Of a DNA stretch of 36,492 bases, positions 33,901 through 36,492 are shown piece by piece; positions within the stretch are counted from its first letter, which is position 1, and each line of letters opens with the position of its first letter. Origin of the DNA: Arthrobacter wenxiniae (lineage in GTDB: Bacteria > Actinomycetota > Actinomycetes > Actinomycetales > Micrococcaceae); contig NZ_JAAMFM010000039.1 of assembly GCF_013376105.1 (NCBI RefSeq), positions 1-36,492 on the forward strand, read 5' to 3'. The notes below the pieces were generated by a model. It did not search any database and was not told where the DNA came from. It saw nothing but the letters and a program-made list of their open reading frames with translations. The position numbers and the translations under genes are program-made.

Positions 33901-35359
33901 ACAACTTGCCCTGGGGGTTCCCGGTCCAAAAGCGTGGTGGAAACGACTCTTTCGTGAACCCGCCAGACCCGATTGGGTCCGACGCCGTCCCTCGGCGCCC
34001 TGGCTTGTGGTCGCCACGGTGTGCATTGGCGCGTTCATGGGCCAGCTGGACGCCAGCATCGTGACGCTGGCAATTCCCAGCATCAAGACGGACATGAATG
34101 CCTCCCTGGCCCAGGTTGAATGGGTCGCCCTGATCTACCTGCTGGTCCTGGTGGGCAGCATCTCCGCCATCGGCCGCCTCGCCGACATGCTCGGCCGCAA
34201 ACTCCTGTACACCTACGGCTTCGGGCTCTTCACCCTGGCGTCGCTGGGATGCGCCCTGGCCCCGGACATCACTTGGCTGCTGGTGGCCCGCGCGATCCAG
34301 GCGGTCGGGGCGGCAATGTTGCAGGCCAACAGTGTTGCGCTGATCCGCACCAGCATGCCGGCGGGCAAGCTCGGCAAGGCGATCGGCCTGCAGGGCGCGG
34401 CCCAGGCAGTGGGCCTGGCCATGGGCCCCTCCGTCGGCGGACTCCTTGTCGGCGCGGGAGGCTGGCGCTGGGTGTTCTACGTCAACATCCCCGCCGGCAT
34501 CATCGGCCTGGTGCTCGGCTGGTTCCTGCTCCCCCGCACCCACGTCAAGGCGCCCAAGGTCCGGCTGGACTGGGCCGGGCTGCTCCTGCTCATGCCAGCA
34601 ACCGGCGCGCTCCTGCTGGCCCTCTCCGAGGCCTCACGGCTCGGATTCGCCAACCCCCTGGTCGCAGCACTGCTGTCCGCTTCCTTGGTACTTTTCACCG
34701 CTTTCGTCCTCTGGGAACGGCGGGCGCCCCACCCCTTGGTCGACATGGGGCTTTTCCGTGCGGGCACCTTCTCCCGGGGCATCACCACAGGCCTGCTCAG
34801 CTACCTGGTCCTTTTCGGCGTGCTCTTCGTGACGCCGTTGTATTTGGAAGCGGCGCATTCCATGCCGCCGGTGCAGGCCGGGTTGTTGTTGACCATCTTG
34901 CCCATCGGACTGGCACTGATCGCCCCCGTCGCCGGGACACTTGCGGACCGGCTTGGGGCCCGCGTCCCCACTACCGTCGGCATGGCCCTGGCGGCCGCCT
35001 CGTTGGCGGTCCTGGCCTTCTCCGGCGGAAATCTCTGGCTCGCCGGTTCCGCGCTAGGCGGGATCGGGGTGGGTCTGGGTTTGTTCACTCCGGCCAACAA
35101 TGCCACCGTCGCCGCAGCCGGCCACACGCACCAAGCAGGTATGGTCAGCGGGGTGATGAACATGACCCGAGGCGTCGGCACCTCCCTGGGTGTAGCCTTC
35201 GGAGCCGTCCTCTACGTCTTGGCCTCCGGAACCGCAACAACCGGCGGACGCGCCCCCGCTTCCACTGCCGGATTCGAACTCGCGATCACAGTGTTCGCCG
35301 CCACAGCCTTGCTCGCCGCCATCCTGGCCGTCTCCGGCAAGCGGCAGGCCGGGTCCTGA
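33893..35359 (+). CDS. DHA2-type MFS multidrug efflux transporter
   Basis: The 488-residue protein has about 14 membrane segments, as in the drug:H+ antiporter-2 family. Motifs include GAFMGQLDASIVTLAIPSIK in helix 1, RLADMLGRKLLYTYG as motif A, and GPSVGGLLVGAGGWRWVFYV with NIPAGI as the family's motif C region and helix 5-6 loop. A cytoplasmic basic N-terminus precedes helix 1. It probably exports toxic compounds with proton exchange. No ribosome binding site is seen because the start is inside the MarR operator, which suggests leaderless translation. A strong hairpin follows the stop. Confidence 0.9.
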   Translation: MSEQLALGVPGPKAWWKRLFREPARPDWVRRRPSAPWLVVATVCIGAFMGQLDASIVTLAIPSIKTDMNASLAQVEWVALIYLLVLVGSISAIGRLADMLGRKLLYTYGFGLFTLASLGCALAPDITWLLVARAIQAVGAAMLQANSVALIRTSMPAGKLGKAIGLQGAAQAVGLAMGPSVGGLLVGAGGWRWVFYVNIPAGIIGLVLGWFLLPRTHVKAPKVRLDWAGLLLLMPATGALLLALSEASRLGFANPLVAALLSASLVLFTAFVLWERRAPHPLVDMGLFRAGTFSRGITTGLLSYLVLFGVLFVTPLYLEAAHSMPPVQAGLLLTILPIGLALIAPVAGTLADRLGARVPTTVGMALAAASLAVLAFSGGNLWLAGSALGGIGVGLGLFTPANNATVAAAGHTHQAGMVSGVMNMTRGVGTSLGVAFGAVLYVLASGTATTGGRAPASTAGFELAITVFAATALLAAILAVSGKRQAGS

Positions 35360-35370
35360 AGGCTTCACGG

Positions 35371-35407
35371 GCACGGCACCCGACGGTACCTGCGTCGGGT
35401 GCCGTGC
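35371..35407 (+). terminator. Terminator hairpin after the efflux gene
   Basis: GCACGGCACCCGACG (35371-35385) is perfectly complementary to CGTCGGGTGCCGTGC (35393-35407) with a seven-base loop, 12 bases after the efflux stop. There is no U-run, as is common in Actinobacteria. Confidence 0.65.
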
Positions 35408-35495
35408 ACCACCGACCCCCAGCGTTTCCGCAGCAAACCATGACAATGTGCACGATGACGACCCGCCGCGTCCCTCACTCACCGAACGGCACCCC

Positions 35496-36398
35496 ATGAC
35501 CAACCAGACATTCCTGCCCTCCCCGACGGTCAGCGCCTTTCACCTGGGCCCACTGACCATCCACTTCTACGCCCTTTGCATCATCGCCGGCATTGGGGTA
35601 GCCATTTGGCTCGGATCCAGGCGCTGGATCGCCCGGGGTGGGCGCCCCGGACAGGTCATGGACGTCTGCCTCTGGGCCGTTCCCGGCGGCATCATCGGCG
35701 GCCGGCTCTACCACGTCATCACCGATCCCGAACTGTATTTCCTACCCGGACGCAACCCGTGGAACGCGTTCGCCATCTGGGATGGTGGCCTGGGCATCTG
35801 GGGAGCCATCGCCCTGGGATGTGTGGGCGCCTGGATAGGCTGTCGCCGGGCCGGGGTGTCCCTGATCGCCTTCCTGGACGCCGTCGCCCCCGGCGTCATC
35901 TTCGCCCAAGCACTCGGGCGGTGGGGAAACTGGTTCAACAACGAACTCTACGGCGATCCGACAACACTGCCCTGGAAACTCCAAATCCATCAAATGGACA
36001 CAGCCGCCGGAACCGCCGCCACGGACGCCTCAGGCCACGCGATCATCCTCGGCTACTACCAGCCGACATTCCTTTATGAATCACTCTGGTGTCTGGTCGT
36101 CGGGCTCGCCCTGCTCGCCCTGGACCGGCACTACAAGCTCGGCGCCGGTGCCGTCTTCGCCCTCTACGCCGGCGGCTACACGGCTGGACGGTTCGCCTTT
36201 GAGCTCATGCGCTCGGACTACGCGAACCTTATCCTCGGCCTTCGGGTCAATACCTGGGTCGCCGGACTGATCTGCCTGGCCGCAGCCACAGCATTCATGG
36301 TCCTGCGCACACGCCCACGCTCCACCGCCTACCCACCAACCGCAGGCCCCACAGGCACCCCGGGTACGCTGCACGTCCGGACAGGCACCAGCCAATAG
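35496..36398 (+). CDS. lgt: Prolipoprotein diacylglyceryl transferase
   Basis: With ATG 35496 the protein has 300 residues; the open frame extends 16 codons upstream, but the later start gives the normal N-terminus. Seven hydrophobic segments are visible. Lgt signatures include GGRLYHVITD (residues 68-77, with the family His), AIWDGGLGIWGAI, the strongly conserved GRWGNWFNNELYG (141-153), and YQPTFLYESLW. Lgt transfers diacylglycerol from phosphatidylglycerol to the lipobox Cys of prelipoproteins in the membrane. An lgt gene in an accessory setting is often an extra copy; whether the genome has another cannot be seen here. The C-terminus is Pro/Thr-rich. Confidence 0.9.
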   Translation: MTNQTFLPSPTVSAFHLGPLTIHFYALCIIAGIGVAIWLGSRRWIARGGRPGQVMDVCLWAVPGGIIGGRLYHVITDPELYFLPGRNPWNAFAIWDGGLGIWGAIALGCVGAWIGCRRAGVSLIAFLDAVAPGVIFAQALGRWGNWFNNELYGDPTTLPWKLQIHQMDTAAGTAATDASGHAIILGYYQPTFLYESLWCLVVGLALLALDRHYKLGAGAVFALYAGGYTAGRFAFELMRSDYANLILGLRVNTWVAGLICLAAATAFMVLRTRPRSTAYPPTAGPTGTPGTLHVRTGTSQ

Positions 36399-36446
36399 CC
36401 GCGCACCACGCACCTGTGGCTTTCCACCGACCCCTTTTTATTCGGC

Positions 36447-36470
36447 CACCAACAACCACCCGTGTTGGTG
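36447..36470 (+). terminator. Hairpin downstream of lgt
   Basis: CACCAACA (36447-36454) pairs with TGTTGGTG (36463-36470) with an eight-base loop, 48 bases after the lgt stop. It is a plausible terminator, with a T-rich patch (CTTTTTATT) just before rather than after it. Confidence 0.4.
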
Positions 36471-36492
36471 CCCAACGAACACCCCCCCGCCG

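Overview
The window looks like high-GC actinobacterial DNA, most likely from an Arthrobacter-like member of the Micrococcaceae. The evidence is GC-rich codon use, SHOCT, CsoR/CstR and PLDc_N-type genes, several probable leaderless genes, and actinobacterial-type insertion sequences (IS1182, IS21, IS1380, ISL3). The dense IS debris, small divergent regulator/effector units and broken genes suggest an accessory region such as a plasmid, island or integration hot spot. I saw no rRNA, tRNA or CRISPR array.

Layout. (1) 1-1.75 kb: the 3' part of a P-loop ATPase of the Sll1717 type followed by a membrane protein, in less GC-rich DNA. (2) 2.2-6.2 kb: a PadR unit with membrane proteins, and a divergent MerR/SulP anion-transporter pair sharing a dyad operator. 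(3) 6.2-7.1 kb: non-coding DNA with a probable group II intron 3' remnant, then a regulatory region with two AACCGGTT operators. (4) 7.1-12.65 kb: a catabolic operon of TRAP transporter (DctP, fused DctQM), LacI regulator, SDR dehydrogenase and RbsD/FucU mutarotase. (5) 12.65-14.9 kb: an IS graveyard of IS1182, IS21 and IS1380 fragments. (6) 15-20.3 kb: a flavin reductase, a small membrane protein, a VOC protein, a VIT-type Fe/Mn transporter, a cupredoxin and a SHOCT protein.

(7) 20.7-31.3 kb is the most coherent part: a reactive-sulfur-species island. It encodes two CstR-like repressors, a CstB-like persulfide dioxygenase with rhodanese domains, an MFS transporter, three further rhodanese proteins, a TauE-type exporter, a thioredoxin, an OsmC protein, a DsrE protein, a DUF302 protein and a 55-residue Cys-rich protein. 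Five near-identical 16-bp palindromes (ATACCC-N4-GGGTAT type) lie upstream of five transcription units. Where promoter elements can be recognised, each palindrome sits between the -35 and -10 boxes. The regulon's sulfide:quinone oxidoreductase is a pseudogene with four lesions, and a universal stress protein is also broken. The surviving genes therefore look suited to detoxifying persulfide and sulfite rather than oxidising sulfide.

(8) 31.3-33.0 kb holds ISL3-family debris. (9) 33.0-36.4 kb holds a divergent MarR/DHA2-efflux pair whose 27-bp operator includes the efflux start codon, and an Lgt lipoprotein diacylglyceryl transferase.

All family calls come from reading motifs in the translated sequence; no database search was run.
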